The notes under the pieces are model-generated. The model searched no databases and was not told the DNA's origin. It worked only from the letters and a program-made list of their open reading frames with translations. A stretch of 52,319 nucleotides of DNA, from positions 1-52,319 of the forward strand of contig NZ_JAJKLK010000012.1 in the NCBI RefSeq assembly GCF_020982545.1, read 5' to 3'. Below, piece after piece: positions 38,217-46,745 of the stretch (positions within the stretch are counted from its first letter, which is position 1; the number at the start of each line of letters is the position of its first letter). The translations under genes were made by a program, and so were the position numbers. Source of the stretch: Streptomyces sp. MNU76. Its GTDB lineage: Bacteria > Actinomycetota > Actinomycetes > Streptomycetales > Streptomycetaceae.

Positions 38217-38504
38217 GTGTCGCTCGACGCCGCTACGAAGAAGCAGATCATCAGCGAGTTCGGTACCAAGGAGGGCGACACCGGCTCCCCCGAGGTCCAG
38301 GTCGCGATGCTCTCCCGCCGTATCTCGGACCTGACCGAGCACCTCAAGACCCACAAGCACGACCACCACTCCCGCCGTGGTCTGCTGATCCTGGTCGGTC
38401 AGCGCCGCCGTCTGCTGCAGTACCTCGCCAAGAAGGACATCCAGCGCTTCCGTACGCTGGTCGACCGCCTCGGCATCCGCCGCGGTGCGGCGGGCGCCAA
38501 GTAA
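38217..38504 (+). CDS. rpsO: 30S ribosomal protein S15
   Basis: Binds the 16S central domain and bridges to 23S. 95 residues from GTG 38217, behind GAGGAG. The typical helices are present: KKQIISEFGTKEGDTGSPEVQVAMLSRRI, the HLKTHKHDHHSRRGLL loop and RRRLLQYLAKKDIQRFRTLVDRLGIRR. It lies upstream of pnp, the order conserved in most bacteria. The 196 bases between eccD and this start hold no gene; TACCCT near 38063 might be a -10 but no -35 matches well. Confidence 0.97.
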   Translation: MSLDAATKKQIISEFGTKEGDTGSPEVQVAMLSRRISDLTEHLKTHKHDHHSRRGLLILVGQRRRLLQYLAKKDIQRFRTLVDRLGIRRGAAGAK

Positions 38505-38517
38505 GACGCCGTGCAGG

Positions 38518-38552
38518 GGAGCGGTTCCCGGGAAAAGGGGACCGCTCCTTTT
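38518..38552 (+). terminator. rpsO-pnp intergenic hairpin with T-run
   Basis: 38518-38529 (GGAGCGGTTCCC) pairs with 38537-38548 (GGGGACCGCTCC, one G-U) across a 7-nt loop, followed by TTTT. It resembles a terminator. In Streptomyces the rpsO-pnp spacer hairpin is known as an RNase III processing site, so it may be partly read through. Confidence 0.75.
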
Positions 38553-38965
38553 GCTGTACTCGCGGTATTCGGTACTCGGTACTCGCGGTACTGGCCGACT
38601 TGCCGTACGCCCTCCACGGCACCCGCCGGATCCCGGCGCGACCTCGCCCGGAGGGGGCTCGCGGCCCCGCCGTGCGCGGGACGTACGGGCGGAAACGTGC
38701 GGAGTGTCACCACCCCTTTGTAGTGTGGTAGCACAACGCAAGAGACACGACACCGTGTGAGGACGCCCGGGCACGGGCGACCGCACGCACACCGAACGAG
38801 GAGAAGCGCACCTCGCCGCCGCCGGTCCTCGGTAGTGGCCCCCGGGGAATTGCGAACCCCGAGGGCTTCGATCGAAGACCGGCCCGCACCAGACGGCGCG
38901 CTTCTCCGCCACCGTCCCCCTGCCACACGGGCGGGATCCGGGACGAAGACGAGGAGAAATCACTA
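38553..38965 (+). promoter_or_regulatory. Long rpsO-pnp intergenic region
   Basis: 413 bases without a supported gene. A cluster of GGTACTC-type short repeats occupies about 38558-38600. In Streptomyces, pnp is transcribed both from rpsO and from its own promoter in this spacer; I cannot pinpoint that promoter here. Confidence 0.5.
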
Positions 38966-41185
38966 GTGGAGAACGAGACCCACTACGCCGAGGCCGTCAT
39001 CGACAACGGTTCCTTCGGCACCCGCACCATCCGCTTCGAGACGGGCCGCCTGGCCAAGCAGGCCGCCGGCTCCGCCGTGGCGTACCTGGACGACGACACC
39101 ATGGTGCTGTCGGCCACCACCGCCTCCAAGAACCCCAAGGACCAGCTCGACTTCTTCCCCCTCACGGTGGACGTCGAGGAGCGGATGTACGCCGCCGGCA
39201 AGATCCCCGGCAGCTTCTTCCGCCGCGAGGGCCGTCCCTCCGAGGACGCCATCCTCACCTGCCGCCTCATCGACCGCCCGCTGCGCCCGTCCTTCAAGAA
39301 GGGCCTGCGCAACGAGATCCAGGTCGTGGCCACGATCATGGCGCTCAACCCCGACCACCTGTACGACGTCGTGGCGATCAACGCCGCCTCCGCGTCCACG
39401 CAGCTGGCCGGTCTGCCCTTCTCCGGCCCGATCGGCGGCGTCCGCGTCGCGCTGATCAACGGCCAGTGGGTGGCCTTCCCGACGCACTCCGAGCTCGAGG
39501 ACGCCGTCTTCGACATGGTCGTCGCGGGGCGCGCCCTGGAGGACGGCGACGTCGCGATCATGATGGTCGAGGCCGAGGCCACCGAGAAGACCATCCAGCT
39601 GGTCAAGGGCGGCGCCGAGGCGCCGACCGAGGAGGTCGTCGCCGCCGGTCTGGACGCCGCGAAGCCCTTCATCAAGGTCCTCTGCAAGGCCCAGGCCGAC
39701 CTCGCGTCGAAGGCCGCCAAGCCCACCGGCGAGTTCCCGATCTTCCTCGACTACCAGGACGACATCCTGGAGGCCCTCACGGCCGCCGTCCGGGACGAGC
39801 TCGCCCAGGCCCTCACCATCGCCGGCAAGCAGGAGCGCGAGTCCGAGCTGGACCGCGTCAAGGCGCTCGCCGCCGAGAAGCTGCTCCCGCAGTTCGAGGG
39901 CCGCGAGAAGGAGATCTCCGCCGCGTACCGCTCGCTGACCAAGACCCTGGTCCGTGAGCGTGTCATCAAGGAGAAGAAGCGCATCGACGGCCGTGGCGTG
40001 ACGGACATCCGTACGCTCGCCGCCGAGGTCGAGGCCATCCCGCGCGTGCACGGCTCCGCCGTGTTCGAGCGTGGCGAGACCCAGATCCTGGGCGTCACCA
40101 CCCTCAACATGCTCCGCATGGAGCAGCAGCTGGACACGCTGTCGCCGGTGACGCGCAAGCGCTACATGCACAACTACAACTTCCCGCCGTACTCCACCGG
40201 CGAGACCGGCCGCGTCGGCTCCCCGAAGCGCCGCGAGATCGGTCACGGCGCCCTCGCCGAGCGAGCCCTCGTCCCGGTCCTGCCGACGCGTGAGGAGTTC
40301 CCCTACGCGATCCGCCAGGTCTCCGAGGCGCTCAGCTCGAACGGCTCGACGTCCATGGGCTCGGTCTGCGCCTCCACCATGTCGCTGCTGAACGCCGGTG
40401 TGCCGCTGAAGGCCCCCGTCGCCGGCATCGCCATGGGTCTGATCTCCCAGGAGATCGACGGCGAGACGCACTACGTCACCCTCACCGACATCCTCGGTGC
40501 GGAGGACGCCTTCGGCGACATGGACTTCAAGGTCGCCGGCACCAAGGAGTTCGTCACGGCCCTCCAGCTCGACACCAAGCTGGACGGCATCCCGGCCTCC
40601 GTCCTGGCCGCCGCCCTCAAGCAGGCCCGTGACGCCCGCCTCCACATCCTCGACGTGATGATGGAAGCGATCGACACGCCGGACGAGATGTCCCCGAACG
40701 CCCCGCGGATCATCACCGTCAAGATCCCCGTGGACAAGATCGGTGAGGTCATCGGCCCCAAGGGCAAGATGATCAACCAGATCCAGGAGGACACCGGCGC
40801 CGAGATCACGATCGAGGACGACGGCACCATCTACATCGGTGCCGCCGACGGCCCGGCCGCCGAGGCCGCCCGCGCCACGATCAACGGCATCGCCAACCCG
40901 ACCATGCCGGAGGTCGGCGAGCGCTACCTGGGCACCGTCGTGAAGACGACGACCTTCGGCGCGTTCGTGTCGCTGCTCCCGGGCAAGGACGGTCTGCTGC
41001 ACATCTCGCAGATCCGCAAGCTCGCCGGCGGCAAGCGCGTGGAGAACGTCGAGGACGTCGTCGGCGTGGGCCAGAAGGTCCAGGTCGAGATCGCCGAGAT
41101 CGACTCCCGCGGCAAGCTCTCCCTCATCCCCGTGATCGAGGGCGAGGAAGGTTCTGAGGACAAGAAGGACGACGGCGACAAGTGA
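38966..41185 (+). CDS. pnp: Polyribonucleotide nucleotidyltransferase (PNPase)
   Basis: Phosphorolytic 3'-5' exoribonuclease. In Streptomyces it also makes RNA 3' tails and guanosine penta/tetraphosphate has been reported for it. 739 residues from GTG 38966, behind GAGGAG. Two RNase PH-like domains: the first with FETGRLAKQAAGS and FFRREGRPSEDAILTCRLIDRP, the second with RGETQILGVTTLN, GSTSMGSVCASTMSLLNAGVP and the catalytic-site DILGAEDAFGDMDFKVAG. A KH domain (KIGEVIGPKGKMINQIQEDTGAEI) and an S1 domain (YLGTVVKTTTFGAFVSLLPG) follow, with an acidic/lysine tail. It overlaps the M16 gene by four bases (GTGA). Confidence 0.98.
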   Translation: MENETHYAEAVIDNGSFGTRTIRFETGRLAKQAAGSAVAYLDDDTMVLSATTASKNPKDQLDFFPLTVDVEERMYAAGKIPGSFFRREGRPSEDAILTCRLIDRPLRPSFKKGLRNEIQVVATIMALNPDHLYDVVAINAASASTQLAGLPFSGPIGGVRVALINGQWVAFPTHSELEDAVFDMVVAGRALEDGDVAIMMVEAEATEKTIQLVKGGAEAPTEEVVAAGLDAAKPFIKVLCKAQADLASKAAKPTGEFPIFLDYQDDILEALTAAVRDELAQALTIAGKQERESELDRVKALAAEKLLPQFEGREKEISAAYRSLTKTLVRERVIKEKKRIDGRGVTDIRTLAAEVEAIPRVHGSAVFERGETQILGVTTLNMLRMEQQLDTLSPVTRKRYMHNYNFPPYSTGETGRVGSPKRREIGHGALAERALVPVLPTREEFPYAIRQVSEALSSNGSTSMGSVCASTMSLLNAGVPLKAPVAGIAMGLISQEIDGETHYVTLTDILGAEDAFGDMDFKVAGTKEFVTALQLDTKLDGIPASVLAAALKQARDARLHILDVMMEAIDTPDEMSPNAPRIITVKIPVDKIGEVIGPKGKMINQIQEDTGAEITIEDDGTIYIGAADGPAAEAARATINGIANPTMPEVGERYLGTVVKTTTFGAFVSLLPGKDGLLHISQIRKLAGGKRVENVEDVVGVGQKVQVEIAEIDSRGKLSLIPVIEGEEGSEDKKDDGDK

Positions 41186-42561
41186 CGTCCCGTAGCTCCA
41201 AGGCGACGGCCCGCACCTCCACGGAGGCGCGGGCCGTCGCCCGTACCCAAACCCTGATCAAGGGCAGGGACGGCATCGGCACGGTCCGCAAGACCACCCT
41301 CCCGGGCGGCCTGCGCATCGTCACCGAGACCCTGCCCTCGGTCCGCTCCGCGACCTTCGGAATCTGGGCGCACGTCGGCTCCCGCGACGAGACACCCGCG
41401 CTGAACGGCGCCACCCACTACCTGGAGCACCTGCTCTTCAAGGGCACCGCCCGCCGCAGCGCACTCGACATATCGTCCGCGATCGACGCGGTCGGCGGCG
41501 AGATGAACGCGTTCACGGCGAAGGAGTACACCTGCTACTACGCGCGTGTGCTCGACTCCGACCTGCCGCTGGCCATCGACACGGTCTGCGACATGCTCAC
41601 CGGCTCGCTCATCCGTGAGGAGGACGTCGACGTCGAACGCGGCGCCATCCTCGAGGAGATCGCGATGACCGAGGACGACCCGGGTGACTGCGTGCACGAC
41701 CTGTTCGCGCACACGATGTTCGGCGACACCCCTCTCGGCCGCCCGGTCCTCGGCACGGTGGACACGGTCAACGCCCTCAGCGCCGACCGCATCCGCCGCT
41801 TCTACAAGAAGCACTACGACCCCACCCACCTCGTGGTCGCCTGCGCCGGCAACATCGACCACAACAAGGTCGTACGCCAGGTCCGCGCCGCCTTCGAGAG
41901 CGCCGGCGCCCTCACCCGCGTCGACGCCACCCCGATCGCCCCGCGCGAGGGCACCCGGGGCCTGCGCACGGCCGGTCGAGTCGAGCTGATCGGGCGCAAG
42001 ACCGAGCAGGCGCACGTCGTCCTCGGCATGCCCGGCCTCTCCCGCACCGACGACCGCCGCTGGGCCCTCGGCGTCCTCAACACCGCCCTCGGCGGCGGTA
42101 TGTCCTCCCGCCTCTTCCAGGAGGTCCGGGAGAAGCGCGGCCTCGCCTACAGCGTGTACTCGTACACCTCCGGCTTCGCCGACTGCGGACTCTTCGGCGT
42201 CTACGCCGGCTGCCGCCCGTCCCAGGTCCACGACGTGCTCAAGATCTGTCGCGACGAACTCGACCAGGTCGCCGAGCACGGGCTGCCCGACGAAGAGATC
42301 GCACGCGCCATCGGCCAGCTCCGCGGCTCCACGGTCCTGGGCCTGGAGGACACCGGCGCGATCATGAACCGCATCGGCAAGAGCGAGCTGTGCTGGGGCG
42401 AGCAGATGTCCGTCGACGAGATGCTGACCCGGATAGCCATGGTGACCCCGGACGAGATCCGTGCCGTGGCCCGCGAGATCCTGGGCCGGCGCCCCTCCCT
42501 GTCGGTGATCGGCCCGCTCAAGGACAAACAGGCGTCCCGTCTCCACGAAGCCGTCGCCTGA
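41182..42561 (+). CDS. M16 family zinc metallopeptidase
   Basis: Processing-peptidase type protease. 459 residues from GTG 41182, coupled to pnp by the GTGA overlap. The inverted zinc motif is His79-Tyr-Leu-Glu82-His83 (THYLEHLLFKGT), with the further metal-binding Glu expected in the ERGAILEEIAMTEDDP helix. The second half has GLAYSVYSYTSGFADCGLFGVYAG, the R/Y-type segment that completes the active site. Position after pnp is conserved in actinobacteria. The cellular substrate is unknown; no signal peptide is seen, so it should be cytosolic. Confidence 0.95.
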   Translation: MTSRSSKATARTSTEARAVARTQTLIKGRDGIGTVRKTTLPGGLRIVTETLPSVRSATFGIWAHVGSRDETPALNGATHYLEHLLFKGTARRSALDISSAIDAVGGEMNAFTAKEYTCYYARVLDSDLPLAIDTVCDMLTGSLIREEDVDVERGAILEEIAMTEDDPGDCVHDLFAHTMFGDTPLGRPVLGTVDTVNALSADRIRRFYKKHYDPTHLVVACAGNIDHNKVVRQVRAAFESAGALTRVDATPIAPREGTRGLRTAGRVELIGRKTEQAHVVLGMPGLSRTDDRRWALGVLNTALGGGMSSRLFQEVREKRGLAYSVYSYTSGFADCGLFGVYAGCRPSQVHDVLKICRDELDQVAEHGLPDEEIARAIGQLRGSTVLGLEDTGAIMNRIGKSELCWGEQMSVDEMLTRIAMVTPDEIRAVAREILGRRPSLSVIGPLKDKQASRLHEAVA

Positions 42562-42605
42562 CGCCTGACGTCGTCGCCCGACAACCCCAGTTAAGGAACC
42601 AAGCA

Positions 42606-43358
42606 ATGAGCAAGCTGCGCGTGGCGGTCCTCGGTGCCCGGGGCCGTATCGGCTCCGAGGCCGTACGGGCCGTCGAGGCCGCCGAGGACATGGAGCTGGT
42701 CGCCGCCCTGAGCCGGGGCGACAAGCTGGAGACGCTGGCGGAGACCGGCGCCCAGGTGGCCGTCGAACTGACCACCCCCGCCTCGGTCATGGACAACCTC
42801 GACTACTGCGTCCGCCACGGCATCCACGCGGTCGTCGGCACGACGGGCTGGACCGACGAGCGCCTCGCGCAGCTGAACGGCTGGCTGGCCGCGTCCCCGG
42901 AGACCGGTGTGCTGATCGCGCCCAACTTCTCCATCGGGGCCGTCCTGAACATGAAGTTCGCGCAGATCGCCGCCCCCTACTTCGAGTCGGTGGAGGTCGT
43001 CGAACTGCACCACCCGAAGAAGGTCGACGCCCCTTCGGGCACCGCCACGCGCACGGCTCAGCTCATCGCCGAGTCACGGCGCGCGGCAGGCACGGCCCCG
43101 GCTCCGGACGCCACGGAGACGGCTCTGGACGGCGCGCGCGGCGCGGACGTCGACGGCATCCCCGTCCACTCCGTCCGGCTGCGCGGCCTCCTGGCCCACC
43201 AGGAGGTCCTCCTCGGCGGCGAGGGCGAGACCCTCACCATCCGCCACGACTCCCTCCACCACAGCAGCTTCATGCCGGGCATCCTGCTCGGCGCCCGCCG
43301 CGTGGTGACCACCCCGGGCCTCACCTTCGGCCTCGAACACTTCCTCGATCTGGGCTGA
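42606..43358 (+). CDS. dapB: 4-hydroxy-tetrahydrodipicolinate reductase
   Basis: Second committed step of the diaminopimelate/lysine pathway; uses NAD(P)H. 250 residues from ATG 42606, chosen because AAGGAA lies just upstream. Rossmann motif VAVLGARGRIGSEAV at the N-terminus, GTTGW in the substrate loop, and the family signature ELHHPKKVDAPSGTA containing the catalytic His pair and Lys. The C-terminal segment LRHDSLHHS-like (TIRHDSLHHSSFMPGILLGAR) is also typical. Its pathway partner dapA lies 2.3 kb downstream (45665), separated by unrelated genes. A small membrane-protein gene follows after 15 bases. Confidence 0.97.
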   Translation: MSKLRVAVLGARGRIGSEAVRAVEAAEDMELVAALSRGDKLETLAETGAQVAVELTTPASVMDNLDYCVRHGIHAVVGTTGWTDERLAQLNGWLAASPETGVLIAPNFSIGAVLNMKFAQIAAPYFESVEVVELHHPKKVDAPSGTATRTAQLIAESRRAAGTAPAPDATETALDGARGADVDGIPVHSVRLRGLLAHQEVLLGGEGETLTIRHDSLHHSSFMPGILLGARRVVTTPGLTFGLEHFLDLG

Positions 43359-43373
43359 CAGGCCGGGAACGTC

Positions 43374-43829
43374 ATGCGCGCGAAGATCACCTACGCCGTC
43401 ACGGCAGCCGTCCTGGTCGTCTACTTCGTCCTGGTCGGCAGCCGCGGGATCCTGCTCATAGAGACGGGCACACCGGTCACGATCGCCTTCGGCGTCGCCG
43501 TGCTCGTTCTGCCGGCGATCGGCCTGTGGTTCCTGTGGAAGAACACCCAGTTCGTCCGCCGGGCCAACCAGCTGGCCGCCGAACTCGACGCGGAAGGGGG
43601 CCTGCCCGTCGACGAGTTGAAGCGGACCCCGAGCGGCCGCATCGACCGTGACTCGGCCGACGCGGTCTTCGCGCAGCGCAAGGCGGAGACCGAGGACGCC
43701 CCCGACGACTGGCGTACCTGGTTCCGTCTCGCCGTCGCCTACCACGACGCCCGCGACACACCGAGGGCCCGCAAGGCCATGCAGCGCGCCATCGCCCTGC
43801 ACGACGGCAGGCCGGCGCCGACCGTCTGA
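43374..43829 (+). CDS. Small membrane protein with a TPR-like C-terminus
   Basis: 151 residues. Two N-terminal hydrophobic helices (about 6-25, ITYAVTAAVLVVYFVLVG, and 36-55, IAFGVAVLVLPAIGLWFLW) are followed by a soluble part ending in WRTWFRLAVAYHDARDTPRARKAMQRAIALHD, one TPR-like helix pair. Found after dapB in other streptomycetes in my recollection; function unknown. A very strong hairpin lies 17 bases past the stop, ending the pnp-M16-dapB run. Confidence 0.85.
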   Translation: MRAKITYAVTAAVLVVYFVLVGSRGILLIETGTPVTIAFGVAVLVLPAIGLWFLWKNTQFVRRANQLAAELDAEGGLPVDELKRTPSGRIDRDSADAVFAQRKAETEDAPDDWRTWFRLAVAYHDARDTPRARKAMQRAIALHDGRPAPTV

Positions 43830-43845
43830 CCCGCCGTCCCGCGGA

Positions 43846-43897
43846 GACAGCGAGGAGGGGCCGGTCCGCGCCCGCGGACCGGCCCCTCCTCGCTGTC
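43846..43897 (+). terminator. Perfect 25-bp terminator hairpin
   Basis: 43846-43870 is exactly complementary to 43873-43897 (GACAGCGAGGAGGGGCCGGT at the outer end), with only two bases between the arms. It lies between convergent genes, so it can act both ways. Confidence 0.9.
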
Positions 43898-43952
43898 TGC
43901 GGCCCTCGCTGTCTGCGGCCCTCGCTGTCTGCGGCCCTCGCTGTCTGCGGCC
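43889..43952. repeat. Four perfect 16-bp tandem copies
   Basis: CTCGCTGTCTGCGGCC repeats exactly at 43889, 43905, 43921 and 43937. The first copy begins inside the 3' arm of the terminator, so the array looks like an amplification of the terminator's edge. Confidence 0.95.
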
Positions 43953-43965
43953 CTCGGGGTCTCGA

Positions 43966-44523
43966 CTACGCGGCGGGTCCGTACTCCGCGGCCCACGCCT
44001 CGATCGTGTCGGCCGCCCGGTCGAAGGCCTCCGTACGGGCCAGGAAGTCGGCGTTGTGCGTGGTCATCAGCGGCGTCACGTACTCCTGCACCCGGTCCCT
44101 GCGGACGAGGAGCAGCGCCTGCCCCTGCACGGACCGCGGGAGCCCGAGCCAGCGCACCGGCTGCTGCACGGTACGCACGGAGACGCTCGCCTCCCAGGAG
44201 GCCGTACGCGTGCGGAAGAAGCTCACCTGCCGCACCCCGCGCGCGCTCACCCAGATGCCGACCCGCAGCAGCCGCAGGGCGCAGATGATGACGAGCAGCG
44301 CGCCCCCGAAGCAGATCGCGCCCGCCTGAAGTGTCTCGGCCGCCGCGATGATGACCGCCGCGACCAGCACGTAGGAGGCGAGCAGCAGCAGGAGCGCGGC
44401 CGCGCCGACCCGCCAGGGGCCGGGCCGGTAGGGACGCCGCCAGCGGTCACGGTCCTCGTACGGCAGCGCTTCGTCCGCCACCTGGTCGAAGGCGCGGTCG
44501 GCGGTCAGGAAGGGCAGGGGCAC
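43966..44523 (-). CDS. Membrane protein with PH-like domain
   Basis: 185 residues, GTG start at 44523. Two hydrophobic helices at about residues 39-60 (AAALLLLLASYVLVAAVII) and 67-90 (AICFGGALLVIICALRLLRVG) are followed by a beta-rich part (GIWVSARGVRQVSFFRTRTASWEASVSV), as in bacterial PH-like domains, and a helical C-terminus (DFLARTEAFDRAADTIEAWAAE). Function unknown. It converges on the dapB-side genes across the hairpin and is divergent from thyX. Confidence 0.8.
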   Translation of the reverse strand: MPLPFLTADRAFDQVADEALPYEDRDRWRRPYRPGPWRVGAAALLLLLASYVLVAAVIIAAAETLQAGAICFGGALLVIICALRLLRVGIWVSARGVRQVSFFRTRTASWEASVSVRTVQQPVRWLGLPRSVQGQALLLVRRDRVQEYVTPLMTTHNADFLARTEAFDRAADTIEAWAAEYGPAA

Positions 44524-44712
44524 GGGTGATCCTCACTCGATCCACGCACGGCTATCGCCGGGTGAGGCTACCGAGCCGGACCTCTCCCCACCACTTTCGG
44601 GGGCCCAACAGGGGCACAAGAGTGCGCAACTCGGGGCATCCGGCCCCTTGTCGGTGTCGGCCCGTAGAGTGGGCGCCGCCCGAGAGCAGCCATGGGAAGG
44701 ACCCTCCGAGCC

Positions 44713-45453
44713 GTGACCGACACTCCCGTCGACGATCTCAAGCCCAGCTTCCGCAGCGATGTCACCGTCGAGTTGGTGAAGCACAGCGCCGCCGACTCGG
44801 ACGTGCTGTGGGCCGCCCGCGTCTCCACCGCCGGCGAGCAGTCCCTGGAGGAGCTGCAGAAGGACCCCGAGCGCTCCAAGGGCCTCATCAACTACCTCAT
44901 GCGGGACCGGCACGGCAGCCCCTTCGAGCACAACTCGATGACCTTCTTCATCAGCGCCCCGATCTTCGTCTTCCGCGAGTTCATGCGCCACCGGGTGGGC
45001 TGGTCGTACAACGAGGAGTCCGGGAGGTACCGGGAGCTCCAGCCCGTCTTCTACGTCCCGGACGAGGCCCGCAAGCTCGTCCAGGAGGGGCGTCCCGGCA
45101 AGTACGTCTTCGTGGAGGGCACCCAGGCACAGCAGGAGCTGGTCGGGCGGGTCATGGAGGACTCGTACGTCCACGCCTACGAGGCGTACCAGGAGATGCT
45201 GGCCGCCGGGGTCGCCCGCGAGGTCGCCCGCTCGGTCCTCCCGGTCGGACTTTTCTCGTCGATGTACGCAACCTGCAACGCCCGCTCGCTGATGCACTTC
45301 CTCGGTCTGCGCACCCAGCACGAGCTCGCCAGGGTCCCGTCCTTCCCGCAGCGGGAGATCGAGATGGTGGGCGAGCGGATGGAGACGGAGTGGGCGCGGC
45401 TCATGCCCCTGACGCACGCCGCGTTCAACGCGAACGGCCGTGTGGCGCCGTAG
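44713..45453 (+). CDS. thyX: FAD-dependent thymidylate synthase
   Basis: Makes dTMP from dUMP with methylenetetrahydrofolate, NADPH and FAD. 246 residues from GTG 44713, chosen because GGAAGGA lies upstream; an ATG at 44692 would add seven residues. The ThyX motif reads RHRVGWSYNEESGRY. Flanking conserved segments are HGSPFEHNSMTFFI, LPVGLFSSMYATCNARSLMHFL and the C-terminal WARLMPLTHAAFNANGR. No thyA is visible nearby. A hairpin follows 100 bases past the stop. TAGAGT at 44665-44670 may be its -10. Confidence 0.97.
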   Translation: MTDTPVDDLKPSFRSDVTVELVKHSAADSDVLWAARVSTAGEQSLEELQKDPERSKGLINYLMRDRHGSPFEHNSMTFFISAPIFVFREFMRHRVGWSYNEESGRYRELQPVFYVPDEARKLVQEGRPGKYVFVEGTQAQQELVGRVMEDSYVHAYEAYQEMLAAGVAREVARSVLPVGLFSSMYATCNARSLMHFLGLRTQHELARVPSFPQREIEMVGERMETEWARLMPLTHAAFNANGRVAP

Positions 45454-45553
45454 CGGACCATCGACTTTCGGCCAGGCACAGATGTGCGGGTCAGCCGAGC
45501 GAAGTGTCCGTATTGCGGCATTTCGCGAAGTTCATCTAGCCTGATCAAACGGA

Positions 45554-45591
45554 CCCGGCACTGCTTGAACCCCCGAGCAGGCAGTGCCGGG
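45554..45591 (+). terminator. Hairpin after thyX
   Basis: CCCGGCACTGC (45554-45564) pairs exactly with GCAGTGCCGGG (45581-45591) across a 16-nt loop. Confidence 0.75.
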
Positions 45592-45651
45592 CTCCGCATT
45601 TGTCCGGACTTTTCCTGCCCCCCGAGGGCAGACCGCGCCCTGAGCAGCGAG

Positions 45652-45657
45652 TAGCGT
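45652..45657 (+). promoter_or_regulatory. Possible -10 of a leaderless dapA transcript
   Basis: TAGCGT fits TAnnnT and lies only eight bases before the dapA ATG, and no Shine-Dalgarno sequence precedes that ATG. This suggests transcription starting at or near the start codon. No good -35 is visible. Confidence 0.4.
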
Positions 45658-45664
45658 GTTACCC

Positions 45665-46564
45665 ATGGCTCCGACCTCGACTCCGCAGACCCCCTTCGGG
45701 CGGGTCCTCACCGCCATGGTCACGCCCTTCACGGCGGACGGCGCACTCGACCTCGACGGCGCGCAGCGGCTCGCCACCCACCTGGTGGACGCAGGCAACG
45801 ACGGCCTGGTCATCAACGGCACCACCGGCGAGTCCCCCACCACCGGTGACGCGGAGAAATCGGACCTGGTACGAGCCGTCCTCGAAGCCGTCGGCGACCG
45901 CGCGCACATCATCGCCGGCGTCGGCACGAACGACACCCACCACAGCATGGAGCTGGCCCGCGCCGCCGAGAAGGTCGGTGCCCACGGCCTCCTCGTCGTC
46001 ACGCCGTACTACAACAAGCCCCCTCAGGAGGGCCTGTACCGCCACTTCAAGGCGATCGCCGACGCCGCCGACCTCCCGGTCATGCTCTACGACATCCCGG
46101 GCCGCAGCGGCGTCCCGATCGACACGGAGACGATCGTCCGGCTCGCCGAGCACCCGCGCATCGTCGCCAACAAGGACGCCAAGGGCGACCTCGGCCGGGC
46201 CAGCTGGGCCATCGCCCGCTCCGGCCTCGCCTGGTACTCCGGCGACGACATGCTCAACCTCCCGCTGCTCTCCGTGGGCGCGGTCGGCTTCGTCTCGGTC
46301 GTCGGCCATGTCGTCACCCCCGAGCTGCGCGCCCTCGTCGAGGCGTACGTCTCCGGTGACGTCCAGAAAGCCACCGAGATCCACCAGAAGCTGCTCCCGG
46401 TCTTCACCGGCATGTTCCGCACCCAGGGCGTGATGACCACCAAGGCGGCGCTCGCCCTCCAGGGCCTGCCCGCCGGACCGCTGCGCGCCCCCATGGTGGA
46501 ACTTTCGCCCGAGGAGACCGCCCAGCTCAAGATCGATCTTGGTGCCGGCGGGGTACAGCTCTAA
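45665..46564 (+). CDS. dapA: 4-hydroxy-tetrahydrodipicolinate synthase
   Basis: Condenses pyruvate with aspartate semialdehyde in the lysine/DAP pathway. 299 residues from ATG 45665; a GTG at 45656 is possible. A (beta/alpha)8 aldolase: GTTGESPTT (substrate-binding loop), TPYYNKPPQEG with the catalytic Tyr, YDIPGRSG, and the Schiff-base Lys in VANKDAKGDL. Streptomyces genomes often carry more than one dapA; this is the copy beside RNase J. The next 181 bases up to RNase J show only short CTGACACA-type repeats. Confidence 0.96.
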   Translation: MAPTSTPQTPFGRVLTAMVTPFTADGALDLDGAQRLATHLVDAGNDGLVINGTTGESPTTGDAEKSDLVRAVLEAVGDRAHIIAGVGTNDTHHSMELARAAEKVGAHGLLVVTPYYNKPPQEGLYRHFKAIADAADLPVMLYDIPGRSGVPIDTETIVRLAEHPRIVANKDAKGDLGRASWAIARSGLAWYSGDDMLNLPLLSVGAVGFVSVVGHVVTPELRALVEAYVSGDVQKATEIHQKLLPVFTGMFRTQGVMTTKAALALQGLPAGPLRAPMVELSPEETAQLKIDLGAGGVQL

Positions 46565-46745
46565 CACCGGACTTCGTACGACGCACCACCCAATGCCAGA
46601 CCTGACACATCTGACACACCCGAGACTTCACAACTGAATAGGCAGGACGAAAGCGCCTGCGTTCCCATCCACAACTGCTTTTGCACGAACGTCATGCGCG
46701 CCACGTGCCACAGAGGTACGTGGCGTGCGTGGTGAGGAGAGTCTT

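Noticed and set aside
38963..41002. 679-codon reverse frame opposite pnp
   Set aside because: Mirror frame of pnp; the sequence is dominated by Asp/Val/Gly/Leu typical of antisense GC3-rich codons.
43889..43952. CRISPR array
   Set aside because: Four head-to-tail 16-bp copies without spacers; a simple tandem repeat.
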